From Lentzea sp. NBRC 105346 (GTDB taxonomy: Bacteria > Actinomycetota > Actinomycetes > Mycobacteriales > Pseudonocardiaceae): DNA of 64,000 nt. The stretch is from NCBI RefSeq assembly GCF_030269605.1, contig NZ_BSTQ01000004.1, positions 405,953 to 469,952 on the forward strand, given 5' to 3'. The position numbers and the translations under genes are program-made. Shown piece after piece: positions 53,273-62,744 of the stretch (positions are counted from its first letter, which is position 1; each line of letters begins with the position of its first letter). A model generated the notes under the pieces. It made no database searches, had not been told where the DNA came from, and saw nothing but the letters and a program-made list of their open reading frames with translations.

Positions 53273-53410
53273 GGCGCCCATTGACCTGCATGGGCGTCCG
53301 GGCGGGCAATGGGGTGAACGGGTGGTCGTACCGCTCCAATTGAGACGCCGTGAGTCCTCAACTCAGCACCCGCGAGCCGCCCTTTCAGCCCGGTGCACCC
53401 TCGGCGGAGC

Positions 53411-53514
53411 CGGGATTGTCGGACTCCGGCGCTACGGTCGGCTGGGGGTGTGTCGGCGGTGCGGTGGTTGTGAGCTGCCCCCGTATCCAGGCTAGCGAGG
53501 GGACTGACAGTTCT
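53411..53514 (+). repeat. 104-bp dispersed element, copy 2
   Basis: About 90 percent identical to 32287-32390 in the same orientation, beginning CGGGATTGTCGGACTCC and ending GGACTGACAGTTCT. It sits 16 bp from the 3' end of the convergent SARP gene. Single-base indels distinguish the copies. Confidence 0.7.
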
Positions 53515-53529
53515 GAGGCGCTTCCGGCG

Positions 53530-54225
53530 TCAGGAGCGCAGGATTTCGCCCTGCAGGCGGCGTAGCTCGGGGCCGCTGCTGATGCCGTATTCGGTGGCGA
53601 GGCGGTGGCTCAGCCGGCGGTACGTCTCCAGGGCGTCGGCGGCCCGCCCGCTGCGGTACTGCGCCAGCATCAGCAGGCCGTGCAACGACTCCCGCACCGG
53701 GTGCTCGCCCGTCAGCCGCGCCAGCTCGGGCACGACCGAGCGGTGCCGGCCGAGGCGCAGCTCCAGCTCGATGCGCGTTTCCAGCGCGTGCAACGTCTCC
53801 TCCTGCAACGCGTGGCGCAGCTCGGGCAGCTCGACGTCGGCGAGCGGCACGCCGTGACACCACGTCAGCGCCTCGTTCAGCAGCATCACGGCGTCCGCGG
53901 GCGGTGCGGACCGGGCCTGCTCCGCCAGCGACCGGAAGACGAACAGGTCGACGGTGGTGAGCGGTACGTCGGCCACGTAGCTCTGGCCGCGCGTGACCAC
54001 TGAGATGCCCGCGCGGCGAAGGTCCGCGACCAGTCCCTGCACGCGGTTGCGCGCGCTGGCGGGTGGGGCGGAATTCCACAACAGGTCGATGATGCGGTGT
54101 ACCGGTACGGGTCTTCGGGCCTCCAGCAACAAAATCGCCAGCACCGCCCTGTTCTGCGGCCCACCCAGCCGTACTTGCGAATCGTTGGCCCACGCGGAAA
54201 CTTCCCCCAGCACGTGGAATCGCAT
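53530..54225 (-). CDS. SARP-type (BTAD) transcriptional regulator
   Basis: 231 residues. An N-terminal OmpR-like winged helix (about 1-90; FHVLGEVSAWANDSQVRLGGPQNRAVLAILLLEARRPV) precedes the bacterial transcriptional activation domain (about 95-231). This is the minimal SARP architecture of AfsR/RedD-like activators of secondary metabolism in actinomycetes. No NTPase domain. Divergent from the ricin-lectin/GH92 pair, which it may regulate, though no binding site was identified. Confidence 0.87.
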   Translation of the reverse strand: MRFHVLGEVSAWANDSQVRLGGPQNRAVLAILLLEARRPVPVHRIIDLLWNSAPPASARNRVQGLVADLRRAGISVVTRGQSYVADVPLTTVDLFVFRSLAEQARSAPPADAVMLLNEALTWCHGVPLADVELPELRHALQEETLHALETRIELELRLGRHRSVVPELARLTGEHPVRESLHGLLMLAQYRSGRAADALETYRRLSHRLATEYGISSGPELRRLQGEILRS

Positions 54226-54313
54226 GATCGCTCCCCCTCAGCGGATTCTCAGCGCTCCATAAGGCTTCTCTTCAAGGCTTCCTCCGTCGTTACCCGAATT
54301 GAGGGGGAAACCA

Positions 54314-54859
54314 ATGATTCGTACCGGTATGCGGATCCTGCTCGCCGCGCTGGCCGGGTTGTCGCTCGTCGCGACGCCCGGCCTGGCGAGCGCCGGTGCG
54401 CCGAAGGTGCTCGACGCGGCGGACCTGGCGGCGAACGGGGTGCAGCCCAACGCGGTCTACCAGGTTCGCAACAGGAACAGCGGGAAGTGCCTGGAGATCT
54501 ACGGCTGGTCGACGGCCGACCAGGGCGACGCGGTGCAGTGGACGTGTCATGGCGGCAACAACCAGCTGTGGGACTTCCGGCCGTCCGGCGACGGTGTCAC
54601 GTGGTACATCGTCAACGTGCACAGCCAGAAGTGCCTGGAGATCTACGGCTGGTCCACCGCCGACCACGGCGACGCGGTCCAGTGGGGCTGCCACGGTGGC
54701 AACAACCAGCGCTGGTACTGGAACGCGAACGGCACCAACGCCTGGTTCACCAACAAGCACAGCGGCAAGGTGCTGGAGATCTACGGCTGGTCGACGGCCG
54801 ACCGCGGTGACGCGGTGCAGTGGACCTGGCATGGCGGGGCCAACCAGCTCTGGTACTGA
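54314..54859 (+). CDS. Secreted ricin-type beta-trefoil lectin
   Basis: 181 residues from ATG 54314 after GAGGGGG. Signal peptide (about 1-28, ending LASAGAP), then one ricin B-type beta-trefoil made of three clear repeats (about 48-92, 95-138, 139-181). Each has KCLEIYGWSTAD or KVLEIYGWSTAD, then DAVQW and a final QLW/QRW (QxW) motif. This binds galactose- or mannose-containing glycans. Its stop is immediately followed by the GH92 start (TGA then GTG), so the two are co-expressed and may act on the same glycan. No catalytic domain. Confidence 0.88.
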   Translation: MIRTGMRILLAALAGLSLVATPGLASAGAPKVLDAADLAANGVQPNAVYQVRNRNSGKCLEIYGWSTADQGDAVQWTCHGGNNQLWDFRPSGDGVTWYIVNVHSQKCLEIYGWSTADHGDAVQWGCHGGNNQRWYWNANGTNAWFTNKHSGKVLEIYGWSTADRGDAVQWTWHGGANQLWY

Positions 54860-57103
54860 GTGATCGGCGGGCGCGGCCGCTATCGTGGGATCGTGGCCGC
54901 GCCCCAACCGCCAGAGGCGATCGAGTCGGTGAACACGTTCATCGGCACCCAGGACGAGGGCAACACCTTCCCCGGCGCGTCGATGCCGTTCGGCAAGGCG
55001 CACTCCAGCCCGATCACATCTCATTACGCGGGCTTTCGCTACGACGACCAGGTGATCCGCGGCTTCGGGCACTTCTTCCTGTCCGGGGCCGGCTGCTGGG
55101 AGCAGGGCGGCCTGGTGTCGATCCTGCCGATGTACGGACCGCTGCCCGGCGTCTTCGACCAGCGCCGCTACGGTGCCCGGTTCACCCACGACGGCGAGAT
55201 CGGCAAGCCCGGCTACTACAAGGTGCGGCTGGACCGCGACATCACCGTCGAGTGCACCGCCACCACCCGGACGGGCGTCGAGCGCTACACGTTCCCGAGT
55301 GGCATCAACGGCACGTTGCTGGTGAACGTGGGACAGGCCAACGAGAAGGAGCCGGTCTCGGCCAGTTCCGTCAAGATCCTCGGCGACCGCACGATCGTCG
55401 GAACCGTTGAGTCCCAAGCGTTCTGTGGTGGAAAGCCCTACATCACCCACTTCGCGACGCGGTTCGACCGGCCGTTCCACGCGTTCGGCACGTGGTCGTC
55501 CGGTGGCTCGGCGCCGAACACGCGGGAGTCGGCCGGAGGTGCGGGACTGCGCGGCGCGTGGGTCACGTTCGACCCCGGCCCCGTCACCGCGATGACCGCG
55601 CTGTCGAACGTCGACGCGGACGGCGCGACGCTCAACCTCACCGAGGCCACGGACAAGACGTTCGACGAGATCCGCGTGCTGGCGCAGGACGCGTGGCGCG
55701 ACGAGCTCGCGTGCATCGAGATCGAGACCGACGACTGGGACGACCGCGCGGTCTTCTACACGGCGCTGTACCACGTGTTGCTGCAACCGTTGACGGGCAA
55801 CGACCTCGACGGGCGCTACCGCGGGTTCGACAACAAGATCCATACCGCCGACGGCTGGACGTACTACGAGTTCTTCTCGTTGTGGGACACCTATCGCGCG
55901 CACAACCAGCTGATCGCGTTGCTGCGCACCACGCGCGCCCGTGACATCGCGCGGTCGATCCTCGCCATCCACGAGCAGGGCGGCTGGCTGCCGCGCTGGG
56001 CGTACTCGAACCAGGAGACCAACTGCATGACCGGCGACCCGGTCACGCCGTTCCTGGTCGACCTGTGGCGGTTCGGCGCGCTCAAGGGGTTCGAGGAGCA
56101 GGCGTACCGCGCCCTGCTGCAGAACGCGACCGGGATGCCCGCCGCGTCGTCGCCGTTCCAGGGCCGGGCCGGCAACCCGAACTACCTGCAGCACGGTTTC
56201 GTCCAGTACGACAAGGCGTTCCGGAAGAAGGGGCAGGACGTCGACCCGCACCACGGCGCGTCCGCCACGCTCGAGTACGCGCTCGGCGACGCGACGCTCG
56301 CGATCATGGCGGGCGAGCTGGGGCATCGGGAGGACGCCGAACAGTTGCGGCAGCGCGGGCGTAACCACCGCGTGCTGTGGGACCCGACGGTCACCGACCG
56401 GGGCTTCGCCGGCTTCCCGCGGCCTAAGCTGCTCGGCGGTGGATGGCTGAAGCCCTACACCCCGCAGGGACCCGAGGGGTTCCACGAGGGCACGGCGTGG
56501 CAGTACCAATGGCTGGTCCAGCACGACGTCCCCGGCCTGATCGACGCGCTCGGTGGAAAGGTCGCGGCCGAGGCGCGGCTCGACGACTTCTTCGCCTACT
56601 CGGACCTGCTCGTCGATCCCGCGCGCACCGCTCGGGAGAAATGGGTGGTCGGGCCGTACGACTACTACAACCAGTTCCGGTACAACCCGAACAACGAACC
56701 GGACCTGCACGCGCCCTGGATGTACGCGCTCATCGGCAAACCCGAGAAGACGTCAGTTGTCGTGCGCGCCGCGCAAACGCTTTTCGTCAACGGGCCGAAG
56801 GGCGTCACGGGCAACGACGACCTCGGCACGATGTCGGCTTGGTACGTGTTCAGCGCGCTGGGGATGTACCCGGTGGTGCCCGGTACCGGGGAATTCGTGC
56901 TGCACGCGCCGCGATTCACCCGTGCCGTGATCCACCTGGAGAACGGTCGAGACGTAATAGTGAAAGCCGAGTCCGCAAATCCGACCCAATTGCAGCATGT
57001 GCAACGCGTGCGCGGCGGTTGGCTGTCACGTAACAAAACGCAGGTGGATCTCGCGGAGTTGCGAGGCGGGATCACACTCGACGTCGAACTTGTTGATCTT
57101 TGA
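54860..57103 (+). CDS. Glycoside hydrolase family 92 alpha-mannosidase
   Basis: 747 residues (GTG 54860; GTG 54893 gives 736). GH92 enzymes are Ca2+-dependent exo-alpha-mannosidases, mostly alpha-1,2, acting on yeast mannan and N-glycans. Catalytic features: the general acid in YYEFFSLWDTYRAHNQL and the paired Asp of GNDDLGTMSAWYVFSALGMYPVVPG. An N-terminal beta-sandwich opens with NTFIGTQDEGNTFPGASMPFG. No signal peptide is visible, unlike the GH47 enzyme, so a cytoplasmic location is likely unless exported otherwise. Co-transcribed with the ricin lectin. Confidence 0.93.
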   Translation: MIGGRGRYRGIVAAPQPPEAIESVNTFIGTQDEGNTFPGASMPFGKAHSSPITSHYAGFRYDDQVIRGFGHFFLSGAGCWEQGGLVSILPMYGPLPGVFDQRRYGARFTHDGEIGKPGYYKVRLDRDITVECTATTRTGVERYTFPSGINGTLLVNVGQANEKEPVSASSVKILGDRTIVGTVESQAFCGGKPYITHFATRFDRPFHAFGTWSSGGSAPNTRESAGGAGLRGAWVTFDPGPVTAMTALSNVDADGATLNLTEATDKTFDEIRVLAQDAWRDELACIEIETDDWDDRAVFYTALYHVLLQPLTGNDLDGRYRGFDNKIHTADGWTYYEFFSLWDTYRAHNQLIALLRTTRARDIARSILAIHEQGGWLPRWAYSNQETNCMTGDPVTPFLVDLWRFGALKGFEEQAYRALLQNATGMPAASSPFQGRAGNPNYLQHGFVQYDKAFRKKGQDVDPHHGASATLEYALGDATLAIMAGELGHREDAEQLRQRGRNHRVLWDPTVTDRGFAGFPRPKLLGGGWLKPYTPQGPEGFHEGTAWQYQWLVQHDVPGLIDALGGKVAAEARLDDFFAYSDLLVDPARTAREKWVVGPYDYYNQFRYNPNNEPDLHAPWMYALIGKPEKTSVVVRAAQTLFVNGPKGVTGNDDLGTMSAWYVFSALGMYPVVPGTGEFVLHAPRFTRAVIHLENGRDVIVKAESANPTQLQHVQRVRGGWLSRNKTQVDLAELRGGITLDVELVDL

Positions 57104-57162
57104 GTGATGAATCACGAAAGAATCCAATCGAGACGCGTAAATCGCGGTTACCCTCTTGCGTG

Positions 57163-59487
57163 ATGGACAGTCCCGGTATCTGTGAGACGTGCGGCTCGGC
57201 ATTGGCGCCTCGCCTCGCGACCTCACGCGTGTCGAGGTACTGCTCCAATGCCTGTCGTCAGCGCGCCTACCGGCAACGGATGAGCGTCACCCCGTCCGAA
57301 CCGGATCTGCCCGAATACCCGGACGCCTTCGTCGGCCGCGACGCCGAGCTGGCGGATCTCGTGCCGCTGCTGCGCAAGCACCGGCTGCTCACCCTGCTCG
57401 GGCCCGCGGGGGTCGGCAAGACGCGGCTGGCGATGGAGCTGTCGCGGCAGTTCCGGCGCGGCGAGGGCCGGCTCGTCGAGATCGGCAGGCTGACCAGGCC
57501 GCAGCAGGTCGTGCAGGCGGTCGCGGAGGCCGCGGGCGTTCCGGAGCAGCAGGGAACCCCGTTGCGCGCGCGGCTGCTCACCGAGTTGATCGGGCGAAAG
57601 CTGTTGCTGATCCTCGACAACTGCGAGCACCTGGTCGACGCGTGCTGCGAGCTCGTCGACGAGTTGCTGGCGCGATGTCCCGGCGTGCGGGTGCTCACCA
57701 CGAGCCGCGAGGCGCTGCGGGCGGTCGGTGAAGCTGTCTATCCGCTGAAAGGTCTTTCGGTGGAAGGGCGGCCGTGGTCGGAGGCCGAACGGCTGTTCGT
57801 GGAGCGGGCCCGTGAGAGCGCAGCCACGTTCGTGCCGTCCGATGCCGACCATGACCTGATCGCGTCGATCTGCGCGCGCCTGGACGGGGTGCCCCTGGCG
57901 ATCGAACTCGCCGCACGGCTGGTGCGGCCCCTGTCGTTACAGGAGATCAGCCACCATCTCGACCGCAGGCTGGACCTGCTGAACATCGGTCACCGCGGCG
58001 CCGAGGCGCGGCACCGCAGCCTGCGCGCCGCGATCGCGTGGAGCTACGACCTGCTGAGCTCGCCCGAGCAGTCGTTGTTCCGCCGGCTTTCGCTGCTGCC
58101 CGGCGGTTTCGGGCTGGACACCGCGCAGGTCGTGTTCGACGGCGACGTGCTCGGCGTGCTCACCAACCTCGAGGCGAAGTCGCTGATCTCTCGCGAGGCC
58201 AACGGGCGGTTCGGCATGCTCGAGTCGGTGCGGCTCTACGCGCTGGAACGGCTGCGCGAGCACGGCGAGGAAGCCCTGGCGTCCGAGCGGATTCTCAGCT
58301 GGATGTGCGAGATCGCCGAACCCAATGCCACGACGTCGATCCTCACCGAGGACCAGATCCGCTGGCAGCGCGACGAGTACGACAACGTGGCGTACGCGTT
58401 CGCCCGCATGCACGACGTCACCGACGAACGCAGGCTGACCCTCGCGTCCATCATGCTGCGCGTCCGGTTCGACCAGGGGTACGTCACCGAGGCCGGCGCG
58501 ACGATGATGGACGTGCTCGCGACCGCTCCGCCGAGCAGCCGGGTCCGTGCGCTCGCCGTGGAGTACGCGGCGTTGCTCGCGATGTACGAGGGCCGGCTGG
58601 ACGACGCGCTGGCCTGGGCGGAGAAGGCGATCGACGTCGCCGAGGCGAACGGGCAGCAGCAGATCCTCTGCCGTGTGCACCGCACGCTGGCGACCGTGCG
58701 CGTGGCGCGCGGCGAGCACCACGAGGGCATCGCCGCGCTGCGCCGCTCGGTCGAACACGGGCTGCGCCACGGCAACGACGTGAGCGTCGCCGTCGCGAAG
58801 CAGAACCTCGCGTGGTGCCTGCTGGCGCAGGGAGATACCGCGGGAGCGCGGGATCTCATCTCCAGCGTGCTGCCCCGGCTGCGCCAGCACGCCCGGCCCG
58901 ACATCTTCACGATCGCGCTGCACACCGCGGGTTGCGCGGCCCTGCGGACCGGTGATCTGGACGCCGCCCTGTCTCATTTCGAGGAGGGCGTGCGCATCGG
59001 CACCGAGATGGTGCGCGCGCTGGTCGACTGCGTCGAGGGCATCGGCATGGTCGAGGTCCGAAGAGGACGCGCCGAACGCGGTCTGCGCCTGCTGTTCGCG
59101 GGCGACGCCGCGTACACGAGGCTCGATGGTGCCCGTGAGCCGTACTGGCGCGAGATGTTCGAGGAAACCGTCGCGCTCGCGCGGGAGGTGTTGCCGGAAC
59201 AGGAGTTCGAGCATTCGTCGATGTCGGGCTGCGCGATGGATCTCGCCCAGGCCGTGGACTACGCGCTCGACGAGGAGTCGTGGCAGCCCGAGGACGAGCC
59301 GTTGCTGAGCGCGCGGCAGCGCACGGTCGCGGTGATGATCGCGCAGGGAATGACCAACGTGCAGATAGCCGCGAGGCTCAACATCTCGCACCGCACGGTG
59401 GAATCCCATATCAGAAACATCAAGACTGCACTGGATGTATCGTCGCGCGCCCAATTGGCGGCATGGGTCACCCAACAGTCCAGTTGA
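57163..59487 (+). CDS. LuxR-type ATPase regulator with N-terminal zinc finger
   Basis: 774 residues from ATG 57163 (a TTG at 57100 is possible). An N-terminal four-cysteine zinc finger (CETCG...YCSNAC) precedes an AAA/STAND ATPase domain with Walker A GPAGVGKTR, helical TPR-like repeats (about 400-690) and a C-terminal LuxR helix-turn-helix (about 715-774; LSARQRTVAVMIAQGMTNVQI). This LAL/AfsR-like architecture is common in actinomycete pathway regulators. It follows GH92 by 59 bp on the same strand, so it may control the glycan genes. The signal is unknown. Confidence 0.88.
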   Translation: MDSPGICETCGSALAPRLATSRVSRYCSNACRQRAYRQRMSVTPSEPDLPEYPDAFVGRDAELADLVPLLRKHRLLTLLGPAGVGKTRLAMELSRQFRRGEGRLVEIGRLTRPQQVVQAVAEAAGVPEQQGTPLRARLLTELIGRKLLLILDNCEHLVDACCELVDELLARCPGVRVLTTSREALRAVGEAVYPLKGLSVEGRPWSEAERLFVERARESAATFVPSDADHDLIASICARLDGVPLAIELAARLVRPLSLQEISHHLDRRLDLLNIGHRGAEARHRSLRAAIAWSYDLLSSPEQSLFRRLSLLPGGFGLDTAQVVFDGDVLGVLTNLEAKSLISREANGRFGMLESVRLYALERLREHGEEALASERILSWMCEIAEPNATTSILTEDQIRWQRDEYDNVAYAFARMHDVTDERRLTLASIMLRVRFDQGYVTEAGATMMDVLATAPPSSRVRALAVEYAALLAMYEGRLDDALAWAEKAIDVAEANGQQQILCRVHRTLATVRVARGEHHEGIAALRRSVEHGLRHGNDVSVAVAKQNLAWCLLAQGDTAGARDLISSVLPRLRQHARPDIFTIALHTAGCAALRTGDLDAALSHFEEGVRIGTEMVRALVDCVEGIGMVEVRRGRAERGLRLLFAGDAAYTRLDGAREPYWREMFEETVALAREVLPEQEFEHSSMSGCAMDLAQAVDYALDEESWQPEDEPLLSARQRTVAVMIAQGMTNVQIAARLNISHRTVESHIRNIKTALDVSSRAQLAAWVTQQSS

Positions 59488-59565
59488 GACGTAACACTGG
59501 TGTTCATCCTGATGACTTCACGGGCACAAGGGCTCAGTGTGTTCAGCAACAGGGGAGGAGGCGGC

Positions 59566-60375
59566 ATGAGCACCACAGCGCAGTTCCGCCTGCTGCACCC
59601 CGATCTCGTCCCACAACGACGAGAGGTGCTGGCACAGGCGGCGTCCATGCTCGTGCAGATGGGGCTCGACGACACGCTCGTGTCCGCGTCGGCGGTGCAC
59701 CAGCGGCTGGCGCGCGTCGTGCTGGCGAGCAGCGACGTGATCGAGTGGACGCCCGCGCTGGAGGACCAGGCGCCCAGCGACCAGCTCGTCGGCGTCGCAC
59801 GGGTGGGCGGGGACCGCGGCGCGGTGTTCCTGTCCAGCCTGCTGATCGCCTACCTCGACGTACTGGAGAACGTGGCCCGCATGGGCACCTCGCTGCCCGA
59901 GGAGGAATGGCGCACGCTGATGTGGGCGCCCACCGCGCTGTTCGACCACATCCTCGGCCGCGCACCCGCCGGCCTGGCGATCACGACCCCGCCGCCGCGC
60001 GGCTCCGAACACCTGCCGCAGGACCGCTGGACCGCGGGCCATCGGCTGTTCCTGGCCCTGCTGCAGGGCGTGCGCTTCGCCGTCAGCGGGCTGCTGCGCG
60101 CCGCGTCGGACGGCGACAAGACCCTGGTCCTGGAGGACGTCGCGCTCGCCACGGCCACGCTGCGGGCCGCCACGATCGCCCTGCGGTTCGCCGGCGACAC
60201 GGGCGCCTGGTCGTGCGGGGCGCGTGTCGACACGCGGGACCACGCCTATCTCTGCGCCGTGGTGGAGGACCTGCGGATCGTCGTGCCGCGGATCCGGTTC
60301 GAGCAGTTCGCGGCGGCGTTGGCGGACCTGAACGGGCTGCACGGCGCGCCGAGGCTGTTAGCAGCCGGTAACTGA
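59566..60375 (+). CDS. Hypothetical helical protein
   Basis: 269 residues from ATG 59566, which follows GGAGGAGG. Almost entirely alpha-helical by amino acid pattern (AQAASMLVQMGLDDTLV, SSLLIAYLDVLENVARM, RLFLALLQGVRFAVSGLL), soluble, with no cysteine-rich or catalytic motif. No family recognised. It lies 78 bp after the LuxR regulator on the same strand and may be co-transcribed. Confidence 0.65.
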   Translation: MSTTAQFRLLHPDLVPQRREVLAQAASMLVQMGLDDTLVSASAVHQRLARVVLASSDVIEWTPALEDQAPSDQLVGVARVGGDRGAVFLSSLLIAYLDVLENVARMGTSLPEEEWRTLMWAPTALFDHILGRAPAGLAITTPPPRGSEHLPQDRWTAGHRLFLALLQGVRFAVSGLLRAASDGDKTLVLEDVALATATLRAATIALRFAGDTGAWSCGARVDTRDHAYLCAVVEDLRIVVPRIRFEQFAAALADLNGLHGAPRLLAAGN

Positions 60376-60460
60376 CCGAGAACACACGAACGTTTTGACT
60401 TTGGCGCGACTTTCGTCGTTACGCCTCTGGAATCGGTTGCCGCTGCCCTAGGTTTTCGCC

Positions 60461-61360
60461 ATGACTGCGGTCGAGGTCGATGACATCCGCAAGAGCTACG
60501 GCGAGCTCAAGGCGGTCGACGGTGTCTCGTTCACCGTCGCTGAGGGTGAGTTCTTCGGCATCCTCGGACCCAACGGCGCCGGGAAGACCACCACGCTGGA
60601 GATCGTCGAGGGGTTGCGCCGTCCCGATTCGGGCAGCGTGCGGCTGCTCGGCGAGCAGCCGTGGCCGCGCAACCAGCGACTGTTGCCGCGCATCGGTGTG
60701 CAACTGCAGGCGTCGTCGTTCTTCGAGAAGCTGACGGCCAAGGAGCAGCTGCAGACGTTCGGCTCGCTGTACGGCGTGAGCGCGGGCAAGGCGGCCGAGT
60801 ACCTGGAGCTCGTCGGCCTCACGGACAAGGCGAACGAACAGGAGAACAAGCTGTCCGGCGGGCAGCGCCAGCGGTTGTCCATCGCGTGCGCGCTGGTGCA
60901 CGACCCGGACATCGTCTTCCTCGACGAGCCGACGGCGGCGCTGGACCCGCAGGCACGGCGCAACCTGTGGGACGTGCTGCGCGAGATCCAGAAGCGCGGC
61001 AAGACGATCGTGTACACCACGCACTACCTCGACGAGGCCGAGATCCTCTGCGACCGCGTCGCGATCATGGACCACGGCCGGATCCTCGCGATGGACGCGC
61101 CGGCGGTGCTCGTGCGCGGACTGGACGCGCCGACCCACGTGACCCTGCAGAAGGGAACGCTCTCGCTCGAGGACGCCTCGGTCCTGCCCGGCGTCGACGA
61201 GTCGCACGAGAACGAGGTGTCGCTGTCGATCTCGACGCGGCAGCCGGCGAAGGTGCTGGCCACGCTGGCCGAACGCGGTGCGTTGGACGGGTTGCAGGTG
61301 CGGACGGCGACCTTGGAAGACGTTTTCTTGCAGCTGACCGGGCGGGAGTACCGAGCATGA
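60461..61360 (+). CDS. ABC-2 transporter ATPase (DrrA-like)
   Basis: 299 residues: Walker A GPNGAGKTT, signature LSGGQRQRLS, Walker B VFLDEPTAALDP, H-loop YTTHYLDEAEILCDR, and a C-terminal regulatory extension of about 70 residues as in DrrA-type exporters. With the ABC-2 permease downstream (ATGA overlap) it would export a drug, lipid or glycan. ATG 60461 has a weak ribosome-binding site. Confidence 0.92.
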   Translation: MTAVEVDDIRKSYGELKAVDGVSFTVAEGEFFGILGPNGAGKTTTLEIVEGLRRPDSGSVRLLGEQPWPRNQRLLPRIGVQLQASSFFEKLTAKEQLQTFGSLYGVSAGKAAEYLELVGLTDKANEQENKLSGGQRQRLSIACALVHDPDIVFLDEPTAALDPQARRNLWDVLREIQKRGKTIVYTTHYLDEAEILCDRVAIMDHGRILAMDAPAVLVRGLDAPTHVTLQKGTLSLEDASVLPGVDESHENEVSLSISTRQPAKVLATLAERGALDGLQVRTATLEDVFLQLTGREYRA

Positions 61361-62400
61361 CCGCGTTCAAGTCCCTTTCCGGGGCCATGTTCAAGGGGTT
61401 CTTCCGGGACCGCCTGTCGTTGTTCTTCACCTTCCTGTTCCCGCTGATGTTCCTGGTGATCTTCGGCCTGCTGTTCCGCGACGCGGGCGCGGACAAGCAG
61501 AAGATCGCGGTCGTCGGCGACGGCCCGATCGTGACGGCCATGGAGTCGTCCGGGATCTTCGAGATCCAGAAGTTCACTGACTCGTCGGCCGCCGTCGCTA
61601 CCGTGAAGGCCGGTGACCTGCCGGCGGCGTTGATCGTTCATGGTTCTCGCCTCGATCTCCGCTTCGCCGCCAGCGACCAGCAGGCGGCCGCGGTCGTCAA
61701 CGGCATCATGAACGGCTTCGTGGACAAGGCGAACGTCATGGCCACCGGGCAGCAGCCGGCGTTCGAGCTCTCCTCCGAGAAGGTCGAGGACTCGTCGCTG
61801 AAGCCGATCCAGTTCCTGACGCCCGGCATCCTGTCCTGGGGTGTGTCGATCTCCGCGGTGTTCGGCGCGGCGCTGACTCTGGTGTCGTGGCGCAAGAAGC
61901 AGGTGCTGCGCCGCATTCGTCTAGCACCGGTGTCGCCGACGACCGTGCTGTCGTCGCGGCTGCTGGTGAGCATCGGCGTCGCCTTGCTGCAGGGCGTGGT
62001 GTTCGTCCTGGTCGCTTCGACGCCGTTGTTCGGGCTGCAGCTGCACGGCCAGTGGTGGCTCGCGATCCCGCTGCTGATGCTGGGCACGCTCGCGTTCTTC
62101 TCGGTCGGCATGCTGGTCGGCGCGTTCGCCAAATCGGAGGAGGCCGCGTCCGGCGCGGCGAACCTCGTGATCATGCCGATGGCGTTCCTGTCCGGCACGT
62201 TCTTCCCGGTGGAGAACGCGCCCGGCTGGGTTCAGACGGTCTCGAAGTTGTTGCCGTTGCGGCACATGAACGACGGCATGCTCGACGTTCTGGTGCGCGG
62301 CAAGGGAATGGAGGCACTGGCCGTGCCGGCGTCGGTACTGATCGGGTTCACGCTCGTGGTCGGGTTCGTGGCCGCGCGCGTTTTCCGTTGGGAGGACTGA
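61357..62400 (+). CDS. ABC-2 type transporter permease
   Basis: 347 residues. One transmembrane helix near the N-terminus (about 22-42), an extracytoplasmic domain (about 45-165), then five helices (about 170-345) with LAPVSPTTVLSSRLL and a C-terminal FLSGTFFPVENAP segment characteristic of ABC-2 permeases. Start ATG 61357 overlaps the ATPase stop by 4 bp. Forms the exporter with the preceding ATPase; substrate unknown. Confidence 0.9.
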   Translation: MTAFKSLSGAMFKGFFRDRLSLFFTFLFPLMFLVIFGLLFRDAGADKQKIAVVGDGPIVTAMESSGIFEIQKFTDSSAAVATVKAGDLPAALIVHGSRLDLRFAASDQQAAAVVNGIMNGFVDKANVMATGQQPAFELSSEKVEDSSLKPIQFLTPGILSWGVSISAVFGAALTLVSWRKKQVLRRIRLAPVSPTTVLSSRLLVSIGVALLQGVVFVLVASTPLFGLQLHGQWWLAIPLLMLGTLAFFSVGMLVGAFAKSEEAASGAANLVIMPMAFLSGTFFPVENAPGWVQTVSKLLPLRHMNDGMLDVLVRGKGMEALAVPASVLIGFTLVVGFVAARVFRWED

Positions 62401-62429
62401 GTTCGGGGTGAGCCCGGTCACTGTCCAGA

Positions 62430-62744
62430 ATGGTGTGCATGTTCTCCACAGCCGCTGGACGTTTCCGGGCCCTCGCCCTGGCCGAGGCCGTCTCGTGGGC
62501 GGGCCTGCTCGTCGGCATGTTCTTCAAGTACGTGGTCGTGCACAACGAGATCGGCGTGAAGGTCTTCGGACCGATCCACGGTGTCGTTTTCATCGGCTAC
62601 GTGCTCGTCGCGCTGATGGTCCGCGAGGAGTTGCGCTGGGACCGGCGCACGACGTTCCTCGCGCTGCTGGCGAGCATCCCGCCGCTGGCGACCGTGATCT
62701 TCGAGCGTTGGGTGTCGCGGCGGCCTCAGCCGGCGAGCGACTGA
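62430..62744 (+). CDS. DUF3817 membrane protein
   Basis: 104 residues with three transmembrane helices (about 15-33, 46-65, 76-93). The motifs AEAVSWAGLLVGMFFKYVV and GVKVFGPIHGVVFIGYV match DUF3817, found in actinobacterial membrane proteins of unknown function, some beside MFS or biosynthetic genes. ATG 62430; ATG 62439 is possible. Overlaps the convergent kinase gene by 19 bp. Confidence 0.82.
   Translation: MVCMFSTAAGRFRALALAEAVSWAGLLVGMFFKYVVVHNEIGVKVFGPIHGVVFIGYVLVALMVREELRWDRRTTFLALLASIPPLATVIFERWVSRRPQPASD

Noticed and set aside
54290..56710. 806-codon minus-strand frame opposite GH92
   Set aside because: Arg/Val/Leu/Asp-rich antisense shadow of a clear GH92 gene; no ribosome-binding site or family motif. 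The same applies to long antisense frames at 9261-10964, 33473-35500 and 12364-14001.
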